In this document: in pieces, positions 24,194 to 33,021 of the stretch | Numbering within the stretch: position 1 is the first letter of the stretch | How the letters are laid out: the number at the start of each line of letters is the position of its first letter | NCBI GenBank assembly: GCA_902517745.1 | Contig: CABYDS010000003.1 | Span: 1-33,021 of the forward strand | Source of the DNA: an uncultured Pelagibacteraceae bacterium | GTDB lineage: Bacteria > Pseudomonadota > Alphaproteobacteria > Pelagibacterales > Pelagibacteraceae | Length of the DNA stretch: 33,021 nucleotides | Direction: 5' to 3' | The notes under the pieces: model-generated | Databases searched by the model: none | What the model was told of the DNA's origin: nothing | What the model saw: only the letters and a program-made list of their open reading frames with translations | Program-made: the position numbers and the translations under genes

Positions 24194-25563
24194 ATTGAGT
24201 TAATTACGTAATCTTTAACTTTATTTATATCATTTGAGATAACCTCAAATTTTTCTTCTCTATCATAAACATACTTAAGACTATCTGGTAATTCTTCAGT
24301 TTTTGAGGTTGCATCTTCTATTGCTTTTGGAAACTTACATGGGTGTGCTGTAGATAAAACAACACAATTTTGTTCTAGCCCAAGTTTTTTTGCAGCACCA
24401 ATTCCAACTGCAGTGTGTGGATCAACTACAACTTTATATTCTTTGTTTATATCTTTTATCATTTGGATAGTTTCGTTTTCATCTAACATTTCAGATGTAA
24501 AATTCTTTTTTATTTCATCTAAGTCACTATTATCGATTTGATAAGTATTATTTTTTATTCTAATCATTACATCTTTCGTAAGATCTGAATTACAGTCTTT
24601 TACATCATATAAAAGTCTTTCAAAGTTACTTGCTATCTGAATATCCATGCTAGGAGTATTTGTTTCCTCAACTTTCTTTTGAGAATAATCCCCACCAGAA
24701 ATTGCTCTATGAAGGATGTCATTTTTGTTAGTAGCTACAATAAGTTTATCAACTGGAAGTCCAAGTTTCTTTGCTAAATAACCAGCATAAATATCTCCAA
24801 AATTTCCAGTCGGGACAGAAAAAGACAAAGGCTGTCCATTACCTATTTTAAAATAAGCATAAAAATAATAAACAGCTTGAGCAACAATTCTTGCCCAATT
24901 AATCGAATTAACACCTGACATATTTATTGAGCTAGAAAATTTTTCATCATTAAACATTGATTTAACTAGATTTTGACAGTCATCAAAATTTCCCTCAATA
25001 GCAATATTGAACACATTTTTTTCTTCATGGATTGTCATCAGTCTTCTTTGTACTGGTGAAATCCTGTTATTTGGATGTAATACAAAAACATTTAAATTCT
25101 TTTTGCCTTTTAAAGCATCAATAGCAGCTGCACCTGTGTCTCCAGAAGTTGCTACAATAATATTAATTTTTTTTTGCTCATTTGCTAAATGAAATTGATA
25201 AAAATTTCCTATTAATTGCATTGCAATATCTTTAAAAGCAAGAGTTGGGCCATGATAGAGTTCTAAGACTTTTAAATTCCCTAAATCAGAGATTTTTACA
25301 ACATCTTCTGCTCTAAAATTTGAGTAAGATTTTGATACTGTGGAAATTAACTCTTCCTTAGTCATAAAATCACCGATAAATGGGAATATTATTTCGGCTG
25401 CTAATTCATTGTAATTAAAACTACTTAGTTTGTTTAGTTCATCTTTACTAAATGGTTTGATTGACTTTGGCACAAAAAGGCCTCCATCATCAGCTAAGCC
25501 TTTCAGAAATACATTTTTAAATGAAAAATGATCTGAATTATTTCTAGTGCTTATATATTCCAT
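24190..25563 (-). CDS. thrC: Threonine synthase
   Basis: ThrC converts O-phosphohomoserine to threonine with pyridoxal phosphate. The 457-residue protein has the N-terminal GGLFVPKSI motif, the PLP lysine K111 in ELYHGPTLAFKDIAMQ, ATSGDTGAAAIDAL for cofactor phosphate binding, and SVPTGNFGDIYAGYLAKKLG. Length fits the long bacterial form. It overlaps surf1 by one base upstream and the peroxiredoxin by 4 nt downstream, so it sits in the oxidase transcription unit, a position seen in other alphaproteobacteria. Confidence 0.97.
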   Translation of the reverse strand: MEYISTRNNSDHFSFKNVFLKGLADDGGLFVPKSIKPFSKDELNKLSSFNYNELAAEIIFPFIGDFMTKEELISTVSKSYSNFRAEDVVKISDLGNLKVLELYHGPTLAFKDIAMQLIGNFYQFHLANEQKKINIIVATSGDTGAAAIDALKGKKNLNVFVLHPNNRISPVQRRLMTIHEEKNVFNIAIEGNFDDCQNLVKSMFNDEKFSSSINMSGVNSINWARIVAQAVYYFYAYFKIGNGQPLSFSVPTGNFGDIYAGYLAKKLGLPVDKLIVATNKNDILHRAISGGDYSQKKVEETNTPSMDIQIASNFERLLYDVKDCNSDLTKDVMIRIKNNTYQIDNSDLDEIKKNFTSEMLDENETIQMIKDINKEYKVVVDPHTAVGIGAAKKLGLEQNCVVLSTAHPCKFPKAIEDATSKTEELPDSLKYVYDREEKFEVISNDINKVKDYVINSI

Positions 25564-26216
25564 CAGTAATTTTTTTTTCTAAAATATAAATATATTAAAA
25601 AAATGGAAACAGCTAATGAAAACCATGTAAGAGCATACTTTAAGTGGTTGTTTGAAATATTGGCTCCAATTTGTTTTGACTGAGGATAAATTCCTTCCTG
25701 ATTGCTAATATTGTTGATAATGAATGGAGAAAATTCTTTACCTGTATAGGTCAATAAATCTTCATCTTTAAGCGTGAACCAATAATTCTTATTTACGTCA
25801 TTATCTGGCTTGAAATAATTAAATTTGCTTTTTAATTTTAAAACTCCCTCAAATTTACTTTCATTTGAAACATACTTTTTAGATTTAAAATCTCTTGGAA
25901 CCCAACCCCGATTTATTAAATAGCTTTTATTGTTAATGCTAACTGGATTTATAATGTCAAATCCTGGCTCTCCTTTTTCATTTAAGGAATATAAATAAAT
26001 TATTTTTGAATTATCTAATATTCCCTCAAATTTGATTTTTTTAAAGTTAATTGGATTACTTCCATTAAATTCTACTGGATCTCTTTTTAAAGATTGGTCG
26101 ATTGAATTTATTAAATCAAGCTTCCAGTTTAGTCTTATAATTTGCCAAGTACCTAATGCCAAAAAAACTAAAATAAAAAAGTATACAAAGATTGAAAAAG
26201 ATAGCTTATTTTTCAA
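25563..26216 (-). CDS. SURF1 family cytochrome oxidase assembly protein
   Basis: SURF1 (Shy1) helps insert heme a into subunit I of cytochrome c oxidase. The 217-residue protein has the typical layout: an N-terminal membrane helix ending in LALGTWQIIRLNWK (about 10-32), a periplasmic domain with GEPGFDIINPV and LINRGWVPRD, and a C-terminal helix beginning NNHLKYALTWFSLAV (about 189-210). It lies 6 nt after ctaE in the direction of transcription, within the oxidase cluster. Confidence 0.92.
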   Translation of the reverse strand: MKNKLSFSIFVYFFILVFLALGTWQIIRLNWKLDLINSIDQSLKRDPVEFNGSNPINFKKIKFEGILDNSKIIYLYSLNEKGEPGFDIINPVSINNKSYLINRGWVPRDFKSKKYVSNESKFEGVLKLKSKFNYFKPDNDVNKNYWFTLKDEDLLTYTGKEFSPFIINNISNQEGIYPQSKQIGANISNNHLKYALTWFSLAVSIFLIYLYFRKKNY

Positions 26217-26222
26217 GAACTA

Positions 26223-27014
26223 TTAACTTCCCCAAATGTAAATAGCTGCAAATAAGAACAACCAGACAACGTCAACAAAGTGCCAGTACCAAGCAGCAGC
26301 CTCGAAACCAAAGTGATGTTCTTTAGTAAAATGTCCTAATTTACCTCTCCATAAGCAAACCGCTAAGAAAATAGTCCCAACTAAAACGTGGAAACCATGA
26401 AACCCTGTGGCCATATAGAATGTAGCTCCATAAATGTGACCTGAAAAACTAAATGTAGCGTGTTGGTATTCGTATATTTGCAATAACGTAAAGAATGCTC
26501 CTAAAATTACTGTACAGATTAGACCATTTATAAATCCTTTTCTATCATCCTCTAATAAAGAATGGTGTGCCCAAGTAACTGTTGTACCAGATAAAAGTAG
26601 GACAAGAGTATTTATAAGTGGGATGTCCCATGGATCAAAAGTTTCAATATCTTTTGGTGGCCATACATTTCCCATGAATTCATTTGGAAACAAACTTGCA
26701 TCAAAGTATGCCCAAAACCATGCAACAAAAAACATTACCTCAGAAGCAATAAATAATGTCATTCCATATCTGTGATGAATTTGAACAACAGGTGTATGAT
26801 GGCCTTTGTGTTCAGCTTCAATTACAACATCTCTAAACCACATAAAGGCACAATAAATTATAAGTAAAAAACCTAAAACCATTGCCCACATAACTTTACT
26901 GTGAAAATAATAAACAGATCCAACAGCTGTAACTAGTGTTGCTATAGATGTAGCTAAAGGCCAAGGACTAGGGTCAACTAAATGATAATCATGTTTTTGA
27001 CCTGATGCAGACAT
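26223..27014 (-). CDS. ctaE: Cytochrome c oxidase subunit III
   Basis: Subunit III stabilises the catalytic core of the aa3 oxidase and helps proton uptake. The 263-residue protein has about seven membrane helices and opens with KHDYHLVDPSPWPL, the family N-terminus. FIASEVMFFVAWFWAYFDASL, GATFYMATGFHGFHVLVGT and AAWYWHFVDVVWLFLF are the diagnostic blocks. It lies 5 nt from ctaG and 6 nt from surf1. Confidence 0.97.
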   Translation of the reverse strand: MSASGQKHDYHLVDPSPWPLATSIATLVTAVGSVYYFHSKVMWAMVLGFLLIIYCAFMWFRDVVIEAEHKGHHTPVVQIHHRYGMTLFIASEVMFFVAWFWAYFDASLFPNEFMGNVWPPKDIETFDPWDIPLINTLVLLLSGTTVTWAHHSLLEDDRKGFINGLICTVILGAFFTLLQIYEYQHATFSFSGHIYGATFYMATGFHGFHVLVGTIFLAVCLWRGKLGHFTKEHHFGFEAAAWYWHFVDVVWLFLFAAIYIWGS

Positions 27015-27019
27015 TTATT

Positions 27020-27568
27020 TTAACTCTCTTTTTTTTCGTTTTTATAATATTCAGATGAGAAAAAAGTATATGACATAGTAACATCTTCAACTCTAGATGT
27101 TTTTGGATCATTTACTAATTCTGGATCTAGGTAAAAAACTAGGGTGTAACTTGCCTTTTCCCCCGGATCTAATGTTTGTTTTTCAAAGCAAAAACAGCCT
27201 AATTTATTAAAATATGCTCCAAATGATGATGGAGAAACATTATATGTAGCTACAGCAGATGAAATTTCATCTCCCGTGTTTTCCACTTCAAATTTAATTC
27301 TGTATACCTTGCCTGGCTGAACATCCATTGTTTTTTGATCAACATCAAAATTCCAATCAAGAGCACTGTTAACGTTGGTATCTAATCTTACATTTATTTT
27401 TTTATCTAAAACTATATTAGGAGCCTCTTTGGATATTTGTGTTGTTCCACCAAAGCCAGTTACTCTGCAAAATAAATCATACAAAGGCACAGCCGCAAAA
27501 GATAATCCCAACATAAAGACAAAAATTCCTGCTAGAATTAGTGGAGTTAAAGTATTTTTTTTAATCAT
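27020..27568 (-). CDS. ctaG: Cytochrome c oxidase assembly protein Cox11/CtaG
   Basis: Cox11 delivers copper to the CuB site of subunit I. The 182-residue protein has one N-terminal membrane helix (about 10-30, ILAGIFVFMLGLSFAAVPLYDLFCR), the FCRVTGFGGTTQ motif and a periplasmic copper-binding domain with the CFCF motif in KLGCFCFEKQTLDPGE, followed by LVFYLDPEL. Length fits. The ATG overlaps the stop of the 41-residue membrane protein by 4 nt, indicating translational coupling. Confidence 0.95.
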   Translation of the reverse strand: MIKKNTLTPLILAGIFVFMLGLSFAAVPLYDLFCRVTGFGGTTQISKEAPNIVLDKKINVRLDTNVNSALDWNFDVDQKTMDVQPGKVYRIKFEVENTGDEISSAVATYNVSPSSFGAYFNKLGCFCFEKQTLDPGEKASYTLVFYLDPELVNDPKTSRVEDVTMSYTFFSSEYYKNEKKES

Positions 27569-27690
27569 AGAGGTCTTTCAAATACTCCAATATTAAATAG
27601 TGTGAAAATGAATAAGAAAACTATAAATGCAACCAAACCAACTGCTGTCCATAAATTTTTCTTTTTTAATTTTTGATCTTTGACTATCAT
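27565..27690 (-). CDS. Small single-helix membrane protein between ctaB and ctaG (CoxF-like position)
   Basis: A 41-residue frame begins MIVKDQKLKKKN, continues with one membrane helix (about 14-33: TAVGLVAFIVFLFIFTLFNI) and ends GVFERPL. Its ATG overlaps the ctaB stop by 4 nt and its TGA overlaps the ctaG ATG by 4 nt, the same ATGA arrangement on both sides, which strongly suggests it is translated. Many alphaproteobacterial oxidase operons carry a tiny membrane protein (CoxF) at this exact place; I assign it by position and topology, not by a strong sequence match. The lysine-rich N-terminus would stay in the cytoplasm. Function is unproven. Confidence 0.8.
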   Translation of the reverse strand: MIVKDQKLKKKNLWTAVGLVAFIVFLFIFTLFNIGVFERPL

Positions 27691-28595
27691 AAAACTTTAT
27701 CCACTAAAAAAAAAACAAATATTAAAAATAAGTAAATAATTGAATAGCTGAAAATATGTCTAGCTTTCTTTATGTTAAATTTTCCAACTTTATAATTGTA
27801 AAGCTGGAAACAAATTAAATTATAATAAAATGTAAGTAGTAAGCTAAGTGTTAAGAATACTTCACCAACAAATCCAATGTAATATGGGAAAACAATTGTT
27901 GGTATCATTAGAAAAGAATAAATTAGAATGTTCTTTTTAGTATCCTGAATTCCATTAGTTACTGGAAGCATTGGAATGCCTGCTTTTTTATAATCATCAG
28001 CTTTGTACAAACTTAATGCCCAAAAGTGTGATGGTGTCCAAAAGAAAATTATTAAGAAAAAAGCAATCGACTCCAACGAAATAGAATTTGTTGCTATTGC
28101 CCATCCAATTACTGGTGGTAAAGCTCCTGATGCTCCACCTATAACAATATTTTGTGGGGTTTTTCTTTTTAACCAGATTGTATAAACAAATACGTAAAAT
28201 AATATTGTAAACAATAATAGAAATGCTGATAAAGCATTAGTAACAAAGTATAAGCTTACAACTGAAATAACTGACAGAAATGTTCCAAAATATAATGCTT
28301 GGTTTCTGTTTAGCTTTCCTCTTGGAATTGGACGCAAACAAGTTCTAGACATTAATTTATCTAAGTCAGCTTCATACCACATGTTAAGTGCTCCTGCTGC
28401 TCCAGCTCCAAAGGCTACAATTAATATCCCAATAACTGATTGTTGAAACGAAACTGAAGTAGGAGCTGTTAATAGACCAACTGCACAAGTGAAGATAACA
28501 AGAGACATTACCCTTGGTTTCATTAACTTTAATAATTCAGGAATTATACCTAATTCGTAATATGATTTTTTTACTTTAGAATACGTCGTAGCCAT
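27687..28595 (-). CDS. ctaB: Protoheme IX farnesyltransferase (heme O synthase)
   Basis: CtaB attaches a farnesyl group to heme B to give heme O, the precursor of heme A in the oxidase. The 302-residue polytopic UbiA-family protein has the prenyl-diphosphate motif NMWYEADLDKLMSRTCLRPIP (about 71-91 region), KPRVMSLVIFT at the start, and the second motif FFWTPSHFWALSLYKADDYKKAG. It consumes isoprenoid made by the MEP pathway. It lies 26 nt after ctaD and overlaps the small membrane-protein gene by 4 nt. Confidence 0.97.
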   Translation of the reverse strand: MATTYSKVKKSYYELGIIPELLKLMKPRVMSLVIFTCAVGLLTAPTSVSFQQSVIGILIVAFGAGAAGALNMWYEADLDKLMSRTCLRPIPRGKLNRNQALYFGTFLSVISVVSLYFVTNALSAFLLLFTILFYVFVYTIWLKRKTPQNIVIGGASGALPPVIGWAIATNSISLESIAFFLIIFFWTPSHFWALSLYKADDYKKAGIPMLPVTNGIQDTKKNILIYSFLMIPTIVFPYYIGFVGEVFLTLSLLLTFYYNLICFQLYNYKVGKFNIKKARHIFSYSIIYLFLIFVFFLVDKVL

Positions 28596-28621
28596 TTTAA
28601 TTTTTATATCTTAAGACGTTA

Positions 28622-31071
<2,450 letters not shown>

Positions 31072-31095
31072 TTGTTTTCTATATAGATCGAAAAT

Positions 31096-31126
31096 ATTAT
31101 AAAAAATACTAGAGAATTCGCGACAA
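31096..31126 (-). promoter_or_regulatory. Candidate promoter of the ctaC oxidase operon
   Basis: On the minus strand a perfect TATAAT (31101-31096) lies about 25 nt before the ctaC ATG. The best -35 is TTGTCG (31126-31121), 19 nt away, which is a long spacer. The 59-nt gap between the rsmE stop and ctaC is one of the few in this window able to hold a promoter, so its position supports the call more than the -35 does. Confidence 0.4.
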
Positions 31127-31130
31127 TTTA

Positions 31131-31829
31131 TCAATTTTGCAAATAATTAATCACAGATAACGCGGATATAACCGCAGTTTCAGACCTTAAAATGTTATCA
31201 CTTAGTTTTATCGATTGAGACCCTTTAAAGTTTAGAATCTTTTTAATTTCACCGGCTGAATAATCCCCTTCAGGACCAATTAAAAGACAATTTGGTTTTG
31301 AATTAGAAATTTTAATTTTTTTATTATTCGTATTTAAGTCTCCAAAAATTAAATTTATATCTGAATTGTTAGACAGGAATTTATCTAATGATTGAGGTTT
31401 TTCAATTGGAGGAATATTTATTCTATTACTTTGCTCACACGACTCTATAATTATTTTATTTAATCTCTCATTATTTACTTTTCTAACAATTGTCCTTTCA
31501 GAAATAATTGGTACAAATTTTGTTACTCCAAGCTCAGTTGCTTTTTGTATCATGAAGTTAAAATAATTTGATTTAATGGGTGAGAAGGCTAACCATATTT
31601 CTTGCTCTTTATCTTTTTGTCTTAATTGTTCAACAACCTTGAAATTTAAGCTGCTTTTTGAAATTTCAGTTACAATTGACTTCCATTCCCCAGATTTATT
31701 AAAAACTGAAAAGGTCTCTCCTTGTTTAATCCTCATTACTTTCAATAAATAATGTGACTGAGACTTAGTTAAATTAGTTTCTAAATTAATTGATAATTTT
31801 TCTGGATAAAATATTCTAATATTGCTCAT
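31131..31829 (-). CDS. rsmE: 16S rRNA (uracil(1498)-N3)-methyltransferase
   Basis: RsmE methylates N3 of U1498 in the decoding region of 16S rRNA. The 232-residue protein has an N-terminal PUA-like domain (about 1-70: QSHYLLKVMRIKQGETFSVF) and a C-terminal SPOUT knot domain with KATELGVTKFVPIISERT, LLIGPEGDYSAGEI and LSDNILRSETAVISALSVI, the AdoMet-binding knot. It lies upstream of ctaC on the same strand and is divergent from the HAD gene with 17 nt between the starts. Confidence 0.95.
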   Translation of the reverse strand: MSNIRIFYPEKLSINLETNLTKSQSHYLLKVMRIKQGETFSVFNKSGEWKSIVTEISKSSLNFKVVEQLRQKDKEQEIWLAFSPIKSNYFNFMIQKATELGVTKFVPIISERTIVRKVNNERLNKIIIESCEQSNRINIPPIEKPQSLDKFLSNNSDINLIFGDLNTNNKKIKISNSKPNCLLIGPEGDYSAGEIKKILNFKGSQSIKLSDNILRSETAVISALSVINYLQN

Positions 31830-31846
31830 TACATTTAAATTAATTT

Positions 31847-32509
31847 ATGAAAAAAATTAAAGCAATCATATTTGATGCATACGGCACTCTATTTGATGTA
31901 AATTCTGCAGCTGAAAAATGTAAGGAAAAATTAGGAGATAAATGGGAAGGATTTGCTAATTATTGGAGAACTACACAGCTTGAATATACTTGGCTTAGAA
32001 GTTTAATGAGAAGACACAAAGATTTTTGGCAAATCACTGAAGATAGTTTGGATAAATCTATGAATTTTTACAATATTGATAATTCAATGAGATCAGAACT
32101 ATTAAATTTATATAAAGTGCTTTCACCATTTACAGAAGTAAGGGATGCTTTAAAAAAATTAAAACAATTAAATTATAAATTAGCAATTCTATCAAATGGC
32201 ACACCTGACCTTTTAAATGAACTTGTAGTTAGTAATCAATTAAAAGATATTTTTGATGATATTTTTTCTGTAGAAGAAGTTGGTATTTTTAAACCAGATT
32301 CAAAGGTATATGATCTTCCAATAAATAAATATAATATTGAAAAGAATGAAGTTTTATTCTTAAGTGCTAATACATGGGATGTTTCTGGTGCAGGGAATTA
32401 TGGATACAACACAGTTTGGGTGAATAGAAATAATAATATTTTTGATAAATTAGATTTTGAACCTAACCAACAAATAAGTAATTTATCAGAATTGCTTGAT
32501 TTAATTTAG
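31847..32509 (+). CDS. HAD-superfamily hydrolase, L-2-haloacid dehalogenase type
   Basis: The 220-residue protein matches haloacid dehalogenase type II. The nucleophile is D10 in FDAYGTLFDV; motif 2 is LSNGTPDLL; the lysine lies in VGIFKPDSKVYDL; and SANTWDVSGAGNYGYNTVWVNR is the type II end motif. The cap segment NYWRTTQLEYTWLRSLM has the Arg/Tyr pattern of true L-2-haloacid dehalogenases. The reaction would replace the halogen of L-2-haloacids with OH, giving D-2-hydroxyacids; natural substrates in this organism are unknown. It is 11 nt upstream of the pirin gene. Confidence 0.88.
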   Translation: MKKIKAIIFDAYGTLFDVNSAAEKCKEKLGDKWEGFANYWRTTQLEYTWLRSLMRRHKDFWQITEDSLDKSMNFYNIDNSMRSELLNLYKVLSPFTEVRDALKKLKQLNYKLAILSNGTPDLLNELVVSNQLKDIFDDIFSVEEVGIFKPDSKVYDLPINKYNIEKNEVLFLSANTWDVSGAGNYGYNTVWVNRNNNIFDKLDFEPNQQISNLSELLDLI

Positions 32510-32520
32510 ATATATCCTAT

Positions 32521-33021
32521 ATGAACAACATGATAAATATCGAAGTAGAAAAAATTATAGATCCAACACCAGCATCAGATGGTGCAGGTGTTAAATTAAA
32601 AAGAAGTATTGGTGTTGAACCAAATTATTATGATCCATTTTTGATGTTAGATGAATTTGGATCAGAAAATAAAGATGATTATATTGCAGGCTTTCCTCCT
32701 CATCCACATAGAGGAATTGAAACAGTTACATACATGTTAGCTGGGAGTTTCGAACATAAAGATAGTACAGGTGGTCAAGGAAAAATGACTGCAGGAGATG
32801 TTCAGTGGATGAAAACTGGTAGTGGAATAATTCATTCTGAAATGCCAGCTATGAACGACGGAAAACTTCATGGTTTTCAATTATGGATTAATATGCCTGC
32901 TAGCAAAAAGATGAGCAAACCAGAATACCATTATATAGACTCAGATAAAATGAGCACACATAAAGATGAAAATAAATTTATAAAAGTAATAGCTGGAAAG
33001 TTTGAAAATTCAGAAGGTCCA
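32521..33021 (+). CDS. Pirin family protein (N-terminal 167 residues, runs off the edge)
   Basis: The open frame starts at ATG 32521 (MNNMINIEV; ATG 32530 is an alternative) and is still open at the window end. It is a bicupin-type pirin: FLMLDEFGSE, FPPHPHRGIETVTYMLAG with metal-binding histidines, EHKDSTGGQGKMTAGDVQWM, GSGIIHSEMP with the remaining His and Glu, and GFQLWINMP. Bacterial pirins include quercetin dioxygenases and regulators of metabolic enzymes; the role here is not clear. It follows the HAD gene by 11 nt, probably in one transcript. Confidence 0.93.
   Translation, partial: MNNMINIEVEKIIDPTPASDGAGVKLKRSIGVEPNYYDPFLMLDEFGSENKDDYIAGFPPHPHRGIETVTYMLAGSFEHKDSTGGQGKMTAGDVQWMKTGSGIIHSEMPAMNDGKLHGFQLWINMPASKKMSKPEYHYIDSDKMSTHKDENKFIKVIAGKFENSEGP

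Noticed and set aside
31072-31134. An upstream in-frame ATG at 31134 as the ctaC start
   Set aside because: It would add 21 residues before a clear signal peptide (MKKLFFVF...), overlap the rsmE stop and cover the only candidate promoter; ATG 31071 gives the normal subunit II N-terminus.

Overview
The window is a very AT-rich, tightly packed stretch of an alphaproteobacterial chromosome. The evidence for SAR11 (Pelagibacterales) is mixed but consistent. Base composition is low in G+C, proteins are rich in Lys/Asn/Ile, and many genes overlap by 1-14 nt. The gene neighbourhoods are alphaproteobacterial: petABC / trmL-hemF, rnhB-ccrM-mutY-DUF721-dsbA-smc, the split ATP synthase atpI-B-E-F'-F, and ctaC-D-B-(small)-G-E-surf1. 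A crtIBY-blh retinal pathway is also present. No stretch longer than 300 bases lacks a gene. The longest non-coding gaps are about 60-110 nt (588-647, 3691-3800 which holds a tRNA, 7632-7712, 31072-31130). I saw no insertion sequence, prophage, CRISPR array or rRNA.

Layout. 1-587 (-): end of the cytochrome bc1 operon (Rieske protein, start of cytochrome b). 648-2422 (+): trmL, hemF, greA. 2419-6323 (-): a TPR protein, ispE, tRNA-Gln(TTG) and the CCA-adding enzyme, apparently one transcription unit. 6334-8786 (+): family-4-type uracil-DNA glycosylase, RNase HII and the cell-cycle methylase CcrM. 8783-10897 (-): a FAD monooxygenase and mutY. 10898-16879 (+): DciA-like DUF721 protein, DsbA-like protein, a short SMC, then the F0 ATP synthase genes. 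16928-23677 (+): crtI, crtB, crtY and blh (retinal synthesis), ispH, thrB, rnhA. 23708-31829 (-): rsmE, the aa3-type cytochrome c oxidase cluster with its assembly factors, thrC and a peroxiredoxin. 31847-33021 (+): a haloacid-dehalogenase-like hydrolase and a truncated pirin.

How the genes work together. The window combines aerobic energy conservation (bc1 complex, aa3 oxidase with heme O synthase, Cox11 and SURF1, F0 sector, HemF) with the pathway from phytoene to retinal, the chromophore of proteorhodopsin. Two enzymes of the MEP isoprenoid pathway (IspE, IspH) are present, IspH fused by overlap to the end of the retinal operon. A second theme is genome maintenance: UDG, MutY, both RNases H, CcrM, a DnaB-loader candidate and SMC.

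Data caution. Four genes (hemF, mutY, crtI, blh) are broken by a single-base frameshift, and a fifth (UDG) probably has one at its C-terminus. Four of the five lie in A or T runs of 7-9 and are repaired by removing one base. Both reading frames on either side are well conserved in each case, so sequencing or assembly error (or, less likely, polymerase slippage) explains them better than gene decay. The most interesting biological signals are a CcrM promoter carrying two GANTC sites in an 8-bp inverted repeat, an SMC with no recognisable hinge, the F0-retinal-IspH gene arrangement, and an unlisted 41-residue membrane protein in the oxidase operon.
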